This document shows positions 44,244 to 53,063 of a stretch of DNA of 64,000 nucleotides, one piece after another. Position 1 is the stretch's first letter. Every line of letters begins with the position of its first letter. The position numbers were made by a program, and so were the translations under genes. The notes beneath the pieces are model-generated. The model worked only from the letters and a program-made list of their open reading frames with translations. It did not search any database and was not told where the DNA came from. Source of the stretch: Streptomyces mobaraensis (GTDB lineage Bacteria > Actinomycetota > Actinomycetes > Streptomycetales > Streptomycetaceae); the NCBI RefSeq assembly GCF_020099395.1, contig NZ_CP083590.1, forward strand, positions 1,922,001 to 1,986,000, given 5' to 3'.

Positions 44244-47200
44244 ATGACGGAAGAACCGGCCGACTCGACGGAACCGGCGGCGGCCCCGGCGGGGGACGCG
44301 GCCCTCGACGGCTTCTCCCCCGCGACCCGCTCCTGGTTCACGGGCGCCTTCCACGCGCCCACGGCCGCCCAGACCGGCGCCTGGCGGGCCCTCTCCGCGG
44401 GCTCGGACGTGCTGGTCGTCGCCCCTACAGGCTCCGGTAAGACGCTCGCCGCCTTCCTCGCCTCGCTGGACCGGCTGGCGAGCACCCCGCCGCCCGCCGA
44501 GCGCGCCAAGCGCTGCCGCGTCCTGTACGTCTCACCGCTCAAGGCCCTGGCGGTCGACGTCGAGCGCAACCTGCGCAGCCCGCTCACCGGCATCCGTCAG
44601 GAGGCCGTCCGGCTCGGGCTGCCCGAGCCGGAGATCCAGGTCGGCATCCGCTCCGGCGACACCCCGGCCGCCGAGCGCCGCGCCCTGGTCACCCGGCCGC
44701 CGGACATCCTGATCACCACCCCCGAGTCGCTGTTCCTGATGCTCACCTCCGCCGCGCGGGAGGCGCTCTCCGGGGTGGAGACGGTCATCCTCGACGAGGT
44801 GCACGCCGTCGCCGGGACGAAGCGGGGCGCCCATCTCGCCCTGTCCCTGGAGCGGCTGGACACCCTCCTGCCCCGCCCGGCCCGGCGCATCGGCCTGTCG
44901 GCCACCGTCCGGCCGGTGGAGGAGGTGGCCCGCTACCTGTCGCCCAAGCGCAAGGTGGAGATCGTCCAGCCGCCCTCGGGCAAGGAGTTCGACCTCTCCG
45001 TGGTCGTCCCGGTGGAGGATCTGGGCGAGCTGGGCGCCTCGCCCGTCCAGGAGGGGGACGAACGGGAGAAGCCGTCGATCTGGCCGCACGTCGAGGAGCG
45101 CATCGCCGACCTCGTCCAGGCGCACCGCTCCACCATCGTCTTCGCCAACTCCCGTCGGCTGGCCGAGCGGCTGTGCAACCGGCTCAACGAGATCGCCCAC
45201 GAACGGGCCACCGGCGAGCCGTTGCCCGAACACCACGCCCCCGCCCAGCTGATGGCGCAGTCCGGCGCCGCCCACGGCGCCCCGCCGGTCCTCGCCCGCG
45301 CGCACCACGGCTCGGTCTCCAAGGAGCAGCGCGCCCTGGTCGAGGAGGACCTCAAGGCGGGCCGGCTGCCCGCCGTCGTCGCCACCTCCAGCCTGGAGCT
45401 GGGCATCGACATGGGCGCCGTCGACCTCGTCGTCCAGGTCGAGTCGCCGCCGTCGGTGGCCTCCGGCCTCCAGCGCGTCGGCCGCGCAGGGCACCAGGTC
45501 GGCGCGGTCTCCACCGGCGTGGTCTTCCCCAAGTACCGGGGGGACCTGGTGCAGGCGGCCGTGGTGACGGAGCGGATGCGCCAGGGGGCCATCGAGTCGC
45601 TGCGCGTGCCCGCCAACCCGCTGGACGTGCTGGCGCAGCAGATCGTCGCCATGACGGCCATGGACACCTGGGACGTCGACGAGCTGCTGGCCCTGGTGCG
45701 GCGCGCCGCCCCGTTCGCCGCCCTGCCGGAGTCCGCCTACACGGGGGTGCTCGACATGCTCGCCGGGCGCTACCCCTCGGACGCCTTCGCCGAGCTGCGC
45801 CCCCGCCTGGTCTGGGACCGCGTCGCCGGCACGGTCACCGGGCGCCCGGGCGCCCAGCGGCTGGCCGTCACCTCCGGGGGCACCATCCCCGACCGCGGCC
45901 TGTTCGGCGTCTTCCTCGCGGGCACCGACCCCAAGAAGGGCGGCGGCCCATCAGATACGGCAGCGCGCAGCGCTTCCACTCGGGGTGGTGGCGGGCGACG
46001 GGTGGGCGAGCTGGACGAGGAGATGGTGTACGAGTCGCGGGTGGGCGACGTGTTCACCCTCGGCACGACCTCCTGGCGCATCGAGGACATCACCCGCGAC
46101 CGCGTCCTCGTCACCCCCGCCCCCGGCGTCCCCGGCCGGCTGCCGTTCTGGAAGGGCGACCAGTTGGGCCGCCCGCTGGAGCTGGGCCGGGAGCTGGGCG
46201 CGTTCCTCCGCGAGATCGGCGGCGCCGGCCCGGAGGCCGCCCGCGCCCGGCTCACGGCCGCCGGCCTCGACACCTGGGCCGCCGACAACGTCCTCGCCTA
46301 CCTCGACGAACAGCGCCGCGCCTGCGGTCACGTGCCCGACGACCGGACGATCGTCGTCGAGCGGTTCCGCGACGAGCTGGGCGACTGGCGGGTCGTCGTC
46401 CACTCCCCGTTCGGCGCCCAGGTGCACGCCCCCTGGGCGCTGGCCCTCGGCGCCCGCCTGGCCGAGCGGTACGGCATGGACGCCCAGGTCATGCACGCCG
46501 ACGACGGCATCGTGCTGCGCCTGCCCGACGCCGACCTGCTGGGCCTCGACCTGCTCGACGCCGACCCGGCCCGGCAGGGCACCGAGTACGACGCCGAGCA
46601 GTCGCCGGTCGGGGCGGCCGACGTCGTCTTCGACCGCGGCGAGATCGGCGGCGTCGTCACCGAACAGGTGGGCGGCTCCGCGCTGTTCGCGGCGCGGTTC
46701 CGCGAGTGCGCCGCCCGCGCGCTCCTGCTGCCGCGCCGCAACCCCGGCAAGCGCACCCCGCTGTGGCAGCAGCGCCAGCGGGCGGCCCAGCTGATGGAGG
46801 TGGCGAGCGAGTTCGGATCGTTCCCCATCGTGCTGGAGGCCGTCCGCGAGTGCCTTCAGGACGTCTTCGACGTCCCCGGGCTCACCGAGCTCATGGGCGA
46901 CATCGAGGCCCGCCGGGTCCGCCTCGTCGAGGTCACCACCCTTGAGCCGTCGCCGTTCGCCCGCTCACTGCTGTTCGGCTACGTCGCCCAGTTCCTCTAC
47001 GAGGGCGACTCCCCCCTCGCCGAGCGCCGGGCCGCCGCCCTCTCCCTCGACTCCCGGCTGCTCGCCGAACTGCTGGGCCAGGCCGAGCTCCGCGAGCTGC
47101 TGGACGCCGACGTCCTCGCCGAGCTGGAGGCCGAGCTCCAGTGGCGCACCGAGGACCGCCGGATCAAGGACGCCGAGGGCGTGGCCGACCTGCTGCGGAT

Positions 47201-49037
47201 CCTCGGCCCCCTGACCGACGGCGAACTGGCCGAGCGCGGCGCCGACCCGGCGTGGGCGGAGGAGCTGTCCGGCGCCCGCCGCGCCCTGCGGGTACGGATC
47301 GCCGGCCGGGACCACTGGGCGGCGATCGAGGACGCCGGCCGGCTCCGCGACGCCCTGGGCACAGCACTCCCGGTGGGCGTCCCGGAGGCGTTCACCGAGC
47401 CCGTGAAGGACCCGCTGGGCGACCTCCTCGCCCGCTACGCCCGCACCCATGGCCCGTTCACCTCGGCGCAGGCCGCCGCCCGCTTCGGCCTGGGGCCCGC
47501 GGTCACGGACGGCGCCCTGCAGCGCCTGGCGGCCGGCGGCCGGGTCGTCCAGGGCGAGTTCCACCCCACGGGCATCGGCCAGGAGTGGTGCGACGCCACG
47601 GTCCTGCGCCGGCTGCGCCGCCGCTCGCTCGCGGCGCTCCGGCAGGAGCTGGAGCCCGTGCCGCCCACGGCGCTCGCCGCCTTCCTCCCCCAGTGGCAGC
47701 ACATCGGCGGCCACGCGCTGCGCGGCGTCGACGGACTCCTGCGCGCCGTCGAGCAGTTGCAGGGCGCGCCCGTCCCCGCCTCCGCCCTGGAGAAGCTCGT
47801 CCTGCCCGCGCGGGTCTCCGACTACTCCCCGGCGCTGCTGGACGAGCTCACCGCCGCCGGCGAGGTCGTCTGGGCCGGCGCCGGCGCGCTCCCCGGCAAG
47901 GACGGCTGGGTCTCCCTGCTGCCGGCCGACACGGCACCGCTGCTGCTGCCCGACCCGCACCCGCTGGAGCTCACGCCGCTGCACCGGGCGGTGCTCGACG
48001 CGCTCTCCGGCGGCTACGGCCTGTTCTTCCGTCAGATCGCCGAACGCGTCCGGGAGACGCACCAGGAGCCCGACGGATCACCGCCGAACGACGCCCAACT
48101 GGCCGACGCCGTCTGGGACCTGGCCTGGTCGGGCCGGCTCACCAACGACACGCTCGCACCGCTGCGCGCGCTCCTCGGCTCGGGCCGGACGGCCGGCTCC
48201 ACCGCGCACCGCGCCAAACGGGCGGTCCCGCGCGGCCGTTACGGCGCCCTCGCCGCCCGAACCGCCCTCGCCGCGACCGGCCGTCCCACCGCCTCCCGCG
48301 GCGGCCCCCCGACCGTCGCCGGCCGCTGGTCACTGCTCCCCCGGCCCGAGGGCGACACCACCCACCGCGCCCACGCCCTGGCCCGCACCCTCCTCGACCG
48401 GCACGGCGTGGTCACGCGCGGCGCCGTCGCCGCCGAGGGCGTGGCGGGCGGCTTCTCCGCCGCCTACCGGGTGCTCTCCGCCTTCGAGGACAGCGGGCAG
48501 GCCCGTCGCGGCTACGTCGTCGAGGGGCTGGGCGCCGCCCAGTTCGCCATGGAGGGCGCGATCGACCGGCTGCGCGCCGTCGCCACCGCCCGCGAGCGCG
48601 CCGACGGCGGCGCGGCGGGCCCGGCCCGCCGCCGCGCGGTGGTCCTGGCCGCCGCCGACCCCGCCAACGCGTACGGCGCCGCGCTCCCCTGGCCCGACCC
48701 GCCGTCCGGCGCCACCCACAAACCGGGCCGCAAGGCGGGCTCGCTCGTCGTCCTCCTCGACGGCGCGCTCGCCCTGTACATGGAGCGCGGCGGAAAGACG
48801 CTCCTCGCCTGGCCCGGCACGGCGGGCGGCGACGGCGCGGAGCCGCCGGACGCCGACGACCCCGGCCTGCGGGAGGCCGCCGAGGCTCTGGCCGGCGCGG
48901 CCCGCGCGGGGGCCCTCGGCACGGTCACCGTGGAACGGATCAACGGCTCCCCGGCCCTGGGCTCCCCGCTGGGCCCGCTGCTGGAGTCGGCGGGCTTCCA
49001 TGCGACACCGAAGGGAATGCGACTGCGAGCCCCCTGA
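44244..49037 (+). CDS. lhr: ATP-dependent helicase Lhr (large helicase-related)
   Basis: A very large superfamily 2 helicase, 1597 residues, matching the roughly 1500-residue bacterial Lhr proteins active in DNA repair. Motif I is VVAPTGSGKTLAAFLASLDRL near residue 60, motif II is VILDEVHAVAGTKRGAHL, motif III is IGLSATVRPVEEVA, and motif VI is QRVGRAGHQVGAV. The N-terminal Lhr core (two RecA folds, winged helix, beta-barrel) runs to about residue 860; the rest is the Lhr C-terminal region with repeated winged-helix-like segments. The start is the ATG at 44244, right after a GGGGGG ribosome site. A terminator-like hairpin follows at 49057-49081. Confidence 0.95.
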   Translation: MTEEPADSTEPAAAPAGDAALDGFSPATRSWFTGAFHAPTAAQTGAWRALSAGSDVLVVAPTGSGKTLAAFLASLDRLASTPPPAERAKRCRVLYVSPLKALAVDVERNLRSPLTGIRQEAVRLGLPEPEIQVGIRSGDTPAAERRALVTRPPDILITTPESLFLMLTSAAREALSGVETVILDEVHAVAGTKRGAHLALSLERLDTLLPRPARRIGLSATVRPVEEVARYLSPKRKVEIVQPPSGKEFDLSVVVPVEDLGELGASPVQEGDEREKPSIWPHVEERIADLVQAHRSTIVFANSRRLAERLCNRLNEIAHERATGEPLPEHHAPAQLMAQSGAAHGAPPVLARAHHGSVSKEQRALVEEDLKAGRLPAVVATSSLELGIDMGAVDLVVQVESPPSVASGLQRVGRAGHQVGAVSTGVVFPKYRGDLVQAAVVTERMRQGAIESLRVPANPLDVLAQQIVAMTAMDTWDVDELLALVRRAAPFAALPESAYTGVLDMLAGRYPSDAFAELRPRLVWDRVAGTVTGRPGAQRLAVTSGGTIPDRGLFGVFLAGTDPKKGGGPSDTAARSASTRGGGGRRVGELDEEMVYESRVGDVFTLGTTSWRIEDITRDRVLVTPAPGVPGRLPFWKGDQLGRPLELGRELGAFLREIGGAGPEAARARLTAAGLDTWAADNVLAYLDEQRRACGHVPDDRTIVVERFRDELGDWRVVVHSPFGAQVHAPWALALGARLAERYGMDAQVMHADDGIVLRLPDADLLGLDLLDADPARQGTEYDAEQSPVGAADVVFDRGEIGGVVTEQVGGSALFAARFRECAARALLLPRRNPGKRTPLWQQRQRAAQLMEVASEFGSFPIVLEAVRECLQDVFDVPGLTELMGDIEARRVRLVEVTTLEPSPFARSLLFGYVAQFLYEGDSPLAERRAAALSLDSRLLAELLGQAELRELLDADVLAELEAELQWRTEDRRIKDAEGVADLLRILGPLTDGELAERGADPAWAEELSGARRALRVRIAGRDHWAAIEDAGRLRDALGTALPVGVPEAFTEPVKDPLGDLLARYARTHGPFTSAQAAARFGLGPAVTDGALQRLAAGGRVVQGEFHPTGIGQEWCDATVLRRLRRRSLAALRQELEPVPPTALAAFLPQWQHIGGHALRGVDGLLRAVEQLQGAPVPASALEKLVLPARVSDYSPALLDELTAAGEVVWAGAGALPGKDGWVSLLPADTAPLLLPDPHPLELTPLHRAVLDALSGGYGLFFRQIAERVRETHQEPDGSPPNDAQLADAVWDLAWSGRLTNDTLAPLRALLGSGRTAGSTAHRAKRAVPRGRYGALAARTALAATGRPTASRGGPPTVAGRWSLLPRPEGDTTHRAHALARTLLDRHGVVTRGAVAAEGVAGGFSAAYRVLSAFEDSGQARRGYVVEGLGAAQFAMEGAIDRLRAVATARERADGGAAGPARRRAVVLAAADPANAYGAALPWPDPPSGATHKPGRKAGSLVVLLDGALALYMERGGKTLLAWPGTAGGDGAEPPDADDPGLREAAEALAGAARAGALGTVTVERINGSPALGSPLGPLLESAGFHATPKGMRLRAP

Positions 49038-49056
49038 CAACACGCACCGGCCCGAA

Positions 49057-49081
49057 CCGGCGGCCCCCGGCCGGCCGCCGG
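49057..49081 (+). terminator. probable terminator of lhr
   Basis: The perfect 9-bp arms CCGGCGGCC and GGCCGCCGG with a seven-base loop lie 19 bp after the lhr stop. Confidence 0.55.
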
Positions 49082-49421
49082 AGCGACCCCGCACACCCAC
49101 CCCGCCCAAGGGAGCATGCTCCGGACGCCAAGCGCCGCGCCCGGCCCGACCGGAAGAACCCGACAGGCCCGGGCGAACCCGCCGGAGAAGACCACACACC
49201 CACCCGCCCAAAAGAACGCGACTCCAGACGCACCGAACAGCACCGCGCCCCTCGGCCCGGACGGCTCCACGGGACCCGGCAGACCCGGTCAGGTCGGCCC
49301 CGGCCAACCCCGGCCGGTCAACCGGTCAGCCATCGGCGGCCCGCACGCCGGTCGTCACCCCTCCACCACCCCGTAACCCTCCACCCATATGGGTGACCCG
49401 GATCCGTGCCGACCGCCCCCG
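49082..49421. other. gene-free stretch after lhr
   Basis: No gene is seen in these 340 bp; open frames on both strands are Pro/Ala/Thr-rich shadows without a start signal. The only structure is a perfect 14-bp palindrome CACCCATATGGGTG at 49382-49395. Confidence 0.55.
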
Positions 49422-49733
49422 CTACCGCCCCTCCTGCCTCTCCTGCTCCACCCACCCCTCGTCCGACTCCCCCGCCTCCCGGCCCTCCCAGCCCTCCCCC
49501 CGCCCCTCGCCACCACGGGCGCGAGCCCCACCCCGCCGCGCCCGCGTCCACGGCACACAGTGCACGGGCAACAGGCTCAACCCCCACCCCCCGGTCACCA
49601 CCAGCCCCTCCACGGAGCCCGCCCGCTCCGGTTCGTCGACGAGGCGGCAGACCGCCCACCACCACACCCCGCCCATCGCCAGGGGCAGCAGCCGGAGAAG
49701 CGGTCGCCGCCGCCGTATCTCGCGCCAGAGCAT
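49422..49733 (-). CDS. small membrane protein of unknown function
   Basis: A 103-residue protein, not matching a family I know. Its N-terminal MLWREIRRRRPLLRLLPLAM is basic and followed by two hydrophobic segments (MGGVWWWAVCRLV and LVVTGGWGLSLLPVHCV), so two helices or a signal anchor are likely. The second half is highly charged (Arg, Glu, Gly). AAGGAGG lies at the right distance from the ATG at 49731-49733, which is why I accept it. Confidence 0.6.
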   Translation of the reverse strand: MLWREIRRRRPLLRLLPLAMGGVWWWAVCRLVDEPERAGSVEGLVVTGGWGLSLLPVHCVPWTRARRGGARARGGEGRGEGWEGREAGESDEGWVEQERQEGR

Positions 49734-49800
49734 GCCGCCTCCTTCGGCGGGGCGCCGGAACCCGCGCCCCCGCGCCGGAGCGCCCACCGGGCGCCGCCCG

Positions 49801-50022
49801 TCAGCCGGCCGTCTCCCCGTCCTCACCGCGCAGCCGCGCCAGCTCCCCTTCGAGCTCCGCGATCCTGCGGTCGCGCCGGTGCAGTTCGACGATCACCCGC
49901 TGCTCACCCTCGCGCGCACCCTCCTGGTAGACGCTGCGCACGAACGCGCCGGCGGCACGCTGATCGAGCTCCGACACCACCATGAGCTCGTTCGTGAACC
50001 GGATCACCGGGTGCTCGTCCAT
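49801..50022 (-). CDS. small coiled-coil protein of unknown function
   Basis: A 73-residue protein, MDEHPVIRFTNELMVVSELD, then charged helical sequence with heptads VIVELHRRDRRIAELEGELA near the C-terminus, suggestive of a short coiled coil. No family is recognised. It lies 67 bp upstream of the small membrane protein gene on the same strand; the start is the ATG at 50020-50022. Confidence 0.6.
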   Translation of the reverse strand: MDEHPVIRFTNELMVVSELDQRAAGAFVRSVYQEGAREGEQRVIVELHRRDRRIAELEGELARLRGEDGETAG

Positions 50023-50126
50023 GGCACCAGGAGACCCCGCCGGGCCGCGCTCCGCCACCCGAGCGGCCCACCCAGGCCCCCGCACGCGCGTCCCCGGGCC
50101 CACACGACCGCGGCCGGACGGCCCCT

Positions 50127-50375
50127 TCAGGGCGAGGGCGAAGGCGAAGGCGAAGACGGGGAGGGCGGCGAGGCCGGCGGGGACGGTGTCGAGGACGAGG
50201 GCGCCACGCACCCCCTGCGCCGGCGCACGGCCTCCAGCCACCGCGCCCGCAGCTGCTCGTACTGCCGCCGCTCGGCCGGGGTCAGGGGCCGGCCGTCGCG
50301 GTCGGTCAGGAACGCGCGGATGGCGCGGTTGATCTCCTCGGCGGGACAGGGCCCGTCCGCGGGGTCGGCAGACAT
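50127..50375 (-). CDS. small hypothetical protein with Ser-Pro tail
   Basis: An 82-residue protein. MSADPADGPCPAEEINRAIR and GRPLTPAERRQYEQLRARWL form a compact helical head, conserved-looking and typical of Streptomyces hypothetical genes in this neighbourhood, followed by a low-complexity Ser/Pro tail of about 25 residues (PPSPSSPSPSPSP). The tail comes from GGC/GAA-type DNA repeats (about 50130-50160), suggesting the C-terminus has been extended or shifted relative to relatives. Start: the ATG at 50373-50375. Confidence 0.6.
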   Translation of the reverse strand: MSADPADGPCPAEEINRAIRAFLTDRDGRPLTPAERRQYEQLRARWLEAVRRRRGCVAPSSSTPSPPASPPSPSSPSPSPSP

Positions 50376-50476
50376 GCGTCTCAGGTTAGGGCCTCGCATT
50401 CCCGTCACCACCGCCTCGCCCGGATTCGCCCCCGGTCCGCCGTCCTCCGCGCAGGGCACGCCACACCCGCCTCACC

Positions 50477-50977
50477 TCACACGACGATCCCCTGCCGGCA
50501 CACACTGACGCAGGCGTCGGCGAACCGCTGGAACGCGGCCCTGGTCTCCGGCCCGGCGACCCCGTCGATCGCCCCGCTGTACCCCCAGCCCGCGTCGCGC
50601 ATCTGCCGCTGCAGCGCCATCACCGTGCCGCTCCCGACGACGCCGTCGATCGCGCCGGTGTAACCCCAGTCGTGCCGCAGCGCTCTCTGGTACGCCTGCC
50701 AACTGCTGGTCCCCAGCTGCCCGTCGAGGGCGTCGGTGTATCCCCAGTACTTCCTCAGCCAGCACTGGACGTACTGCGCCTGCGCGGCGCTCAGCCCCAG
50801 GTTCTCCACCGCGAGCCGAACGGCGGGAGCCGGGCCCGCCGACTGCCGAGCGGCGGACGGCGCGGCAGGCGGCGCGGCGGCCGCCCGACCGGTGCCCGCG
50901 CCGACCGGGCCCGCGACGGCGAGACCGACGACGGCGGACAGGCCGACGAGTGCCCTGACGAGAAAACGCGAACGCAT
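50477..50977 (-). CDS. secreted peptidoglycan-binding protein
   Basis: A 166-residue exported protein with a signal peptide (FLVRALVGLSAVVGLAVAGPVGAG) and three tandem peptidoglycan-binding repeats of the type YVQCWLRKYWGYTDALDGQLG, HDWGYTGAIDGVVGSGTVMALQ and AGWGYSGAIDGVAGPETRAAFQ. The repeated WGYxGAIDGxxG core is a variant of PF01471. No catalytic domain is present, so it is a cell-wall-binding module. Two cysteines near the C-terminus (ACVSVC) may form a disulphide. Start: the ATG at 50975-50977, with GGAGGGGG upstream. Confidence 0.85.
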   Translation of the reverse strand: MRSRFLVRALVGLSAVVGLAVAGPVGAGTGRAAAAPPAAPSAARQSAGPAPAVRLAVENLGLSAAQAQYVQCWLRKYWGYTDALDGQLGTSSWQAYQRALRHDWGYTGAIDGVVGSGTVMALQRQMRDAGWGYSGAIDGVAGPETRAAFQRFADACVSVCRQGIVV

Positions 50978-51225
50978 GGCTTCCCCCTCCGTGTCCCGGG
51001 ACCGGGAACCCGGCACGCCCGACGAACCGAACCGCCGGCCGCGTCGACGGCACCCTCGGCACCATGGTCCACGGCCTGACCGCGCGTGACCGTGGTCGTA
51101 CGGCGAAACCCTCCGAAGGAGTGCATGTCGGCACTCAGGAGACTCCGGAGCGCCCGACAGCTCGCGTTACGCCCCCGTTACGTACGACACCCGTGCGCTC
51201 GGCATGGGAACCCCCGAACAGGCCG

Positions 51226-51261
51226 GAGGGCCCCCGACCGGCATCCGGTCGGAAGGCCCTC
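51226..51261 (-). terminator. terminator downstream of dps
   Basis: An inner 8-bp stem CCGACCGG/CCGGTCGG with loop CAT is flanked by outer GAGGGCC and GGCCCTC arms, about 45 bp past the dps stop on the minus strand. Confidence 0.75.
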
Positions 51262-51307
51262 ACCCGCGCCGCCCCGCGTCCGCGGGCGGCCAACATCCGG
51301 CCCCCGC

Positions 51308-51778
51308 TCAGGCGTTCTCCGCCTGGAACATCCAGTGGTGCTTCTCCAGATCGGCGGTGAGCCCGATGAGGATGTCCTGGGTCACCGGGTCCGGCTCGTC
51401 GGTGTCGCGGATGCGCTCCCGCATCCGGGAGATCACCGCGCCCAGCGCCTCGACCATGATGCGCACCGCGTCGACGTCCTTGTTCCAGCCGCCGCCCACG
51501 GTGTCGATGGCGCTGGTCTTGGCCACCGTCTCGGCGCGGCCGTCCGGGGCGATCCCGAGGGCGGAGGCGCGCTCGGCGACGGTGTCGGCGTGCTGCCGGG
51601 CCGTGGTCACGACCTCGTCCAGCTGGAGGTGCACCGAGCGGAAGCGCGGCCCCACGATCGTCCAGTGGACCTGCTTGGCCACGAGCGAGAGGTCCACCAG
51701 ATCGACGAGGGCTCCCTGGAGGGCGTCACCGACGGTCTTGCGGTCCTGTTCGGACAGAGGGCTCTTGACGACAGACAT
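51308..51778 (-). CDS. dps: Dps family DNA-binding/ferritin-like protein
   Basis: A Dps-like protein of 156 residues that stores iron and shields DNA during stress. The ferroxidase site is visible as KQVHWTIVGPRF (His) and HLQLDEVVTTAR (Asp/Glu), the intersubunit arrangement of Dps. No lysine-rich N-terminal tail is present, so direct DNA binding is uncertain. Start: the ATG at 51776-51778, with AAGGAG. Two 17-bp direct repeats lie about 140-170 bp upstream. Confidence 0.9.
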   Translation of the reverse strand: MSVVKSPLSEQDRKTVGDALQGALVDLVDLSLVAKQVHWTIVGPRFRSVHLQLDEVVTTARQHADTVAERASALGIAPDGRAETVAKTSAIDTVGGGWNKDVDAVRIMVEALGAVISRMRERIRDTDEPDPVTQDILIGLTADLEKHHWMFQAENA

Positions 51779-51916
51779 GCGCTGCTCCTTCACCGTCGAC
51801 GTCGTTTCGCTTTCCTCCGTTGCACCTACCATCCCACAGCGACTCGAAACGGGCCGGAAATGCGGAGTGATGCGTCAGGTCGGGAAATACCCGCCATCGG
51901 CCGCGAAGCAGAAAAT

Positions 51917-51950
51917 GTCACGAATCGGGAAACGTCACGAATCGGAAAAC
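51917..51950. repeat. 17-bp direct repeat upstream of dps
   Basis: GTCACGAATCGGGAAAC (51917-51933) is followed immediately by GTCACGAATCGGAAAAC (51934-51950), one base different. The repeats lie between the dps start and the clgR terminator, so they could be regulator sites in the dps promoter or a slippage duplication. Confidence 0.75.
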
Positions 51951-51953
51951 GCA

Positions 51954-51990
51954 CCGGTCCCCGCAGACCACGGGGGTCTGCGGGGACCGG
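51954..51990 (-). terminator. terminator downstream of clgR
   Basis: A perfect 16-bp stem CCGGTCCCCGCAGACC closes a five-base loop, about 55 bp after the clgR stop. Confidence 0.88.
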
Positions 51991-52045
51991 GGAGTCACAA
52001 CGGACGGGACGGTACGGCCGGAAGGGCCCGCCCCGCCGCCCCGCG

Positions 52046-52429
52046 CTACGCCGCGACCACGTCGACGGCCTCGGCGGGCGCCTTGATGGTCACGCGCTCG
52101 CCGGGAACGCCGGTCACGGACGTCACGGACACCGGGTTGAACATCGGCCGCATCGGCGCGGGTACCGGCTCGCTCGCCGCCGCCGACTGCGCCAGCTCGG
52201 CGAGCGACAGCTCGTCGCTCACCTCACGCATGACCTCGGACATCCTGACGTCCAGAGCGTCGCAGATTGCGGAGAGAAGCTCGGAGGACGCCTCTTTCTG
52301 CCCCCGCTCGACCTCGGAGAGATAGCCGAGCGAGACCCGGGCGGAAGAGGAGACCTCGCGCAGAGTGCGGCCCTGGCGTTGGCGCTGCCGACGCAGCACG
52401 TCACCGAGCAGGCGACGGAGCAGAATCAT
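52046..52429 (-). CDS. clgR: Clp protease regulator ClgR
   Basis: ClgR is an XRE-type activator of clpP and lon genes in actinobacteria. The 127-residue protein has the [45 protein letters not shown] and a C-terminal end VDVVAA. Ending in two alanines fits the known ClpP-dependent turnover of ClgR. The start is the ATG at 52427-52429, with GGGAG upstream. It follows cinA by about 95 bp and has its own terminator, so it may also have its own promoter. Confidence 0.93.
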   Translation of the reverse strand: MILLRRLLGDVLRRQRQRQGRTLREVSSSARVSLGYLSEVERGQKEASSELLSAICDALDVRMSEVMREVSDELSLAELAQSAAASEPVPAPMRPMFNPVSVTSVTGVPGERVTIKAPAEAVDVVAA

Positions 52430-52517
52430 CGGTGGCTCCCTCCTTGGACCGCGAATCCGGATCCTTCACGCCCCACCGTACCGCCTCGGGGTGCGGCCGT
52501 GCGGGGAGCTATGTCGT

Positions 52518-52546
52518 GTTCACTCAGGGCTGCAAACATCCATTCC
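52518..52546. promoter_or_regulatory. candidate regulatory palindrome and SOS-like motif before clgR
   Basis: GTTCAC (52518-52523) and GCAAAC (52532-52537) form an imperfect inverted repeat. Overlapping it is CAAAC-ATCC-ATTCC (52533-52546), which shares ACATCCATTC with the recA SOS box but matches the consensus in only 7 of 10 positions. On the minus strand TTTGCAG and TAGCTC could be a clgR promoter (spacing about 18 bp). All of this is inferred. Confidence 0.35.
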
Positions 52547-53063
52547 CCCCCTTGTGTTCCGTATCCTTTGCCCCCGCGTTCTCCGTCAATTCGTCGAGCA
52601 GCAGGCGGAGAACCGCGCGCACGCTTTCTGTCCGGATCGCTTCCCTGCCGCCGTCCAGCGCGAGCTCGCGCACCGCGCACGTACCGTCCGGGCCGGCCGC
52701 GGCGACGAAGACCGTGCCCACGGGCTTGCCGTCCTGCGGCTCGGGTCCGGCGACGCCGGTCGTGGCGAGGCCCCAGTCGGCGGCCAGCAGCGTGCGGACC
52801 CCCCGGGCCATTGCCCGCGCGACGTCGGCGTCGACCGCTCCGCGCGCGGCCAGCAGCCCGCCGTCGACGCCCAGCACCTCGCGCTTGACGTCCGTGGCGT
52901 ACGCGGTGACCGCGCCGCGGACCGCGCGCGAGGCGCCCGGGACGGCGGTCAGCGCGGCGGCCACCAGCCCGCCGGTGAGCGATTCGGCCGCCGCCACCGT
53001 CCGGCCCCGGGAGACCAGCGCGGCCAGCGCCCGCTCCGCTTCTCGCGGGACCCCGGCGCTCAC
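52524..53063 (-). CDS. cinA: CinA C-terminal domain protein (nicotinamide-nucleotide amidase type)
   Basis: A 179-residue protein carrying only the CinA C-terminal (PncC) domain: GRTVAAAESLTGGLVAAALTAVPG, VTAYATDVKREVLGV and TTGVAGPEPQDGKPVGTVFVA. In bacteria the stand-alone domain can deamidate nicotinamide mononucleotide (pncC). It starts with GTG at 53061-53063, overlapping the pgsA stop by four bases (GTGA), so translation is coupled in the rimO-pgsA-cinA chain. Confidence 0.93.
   Translation of the reverse strand: MSAGVPREAERALAALVSRGRTVAAAESLTGGLVAAALTAVPGASRAVRGAVTAYATDVKREVLGVDGGLLAARGAVDADVARAMARGVRTLLAADWGLATTGVAGPEPQDGKPVGTVFVAAAGPDGTCAVRELALDGGREAIRTESVRAVLRLLLDELTENAGAKDTEHKGGNGCLQP

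Noticed and set aside
51125-51300. plus-strand ORF near 51125 with GAAGGAG before its ATG
   Set aside because: It quickly runs into the antisense of dps and its translation lacks any family pattern; the ribosome site is probably chance.
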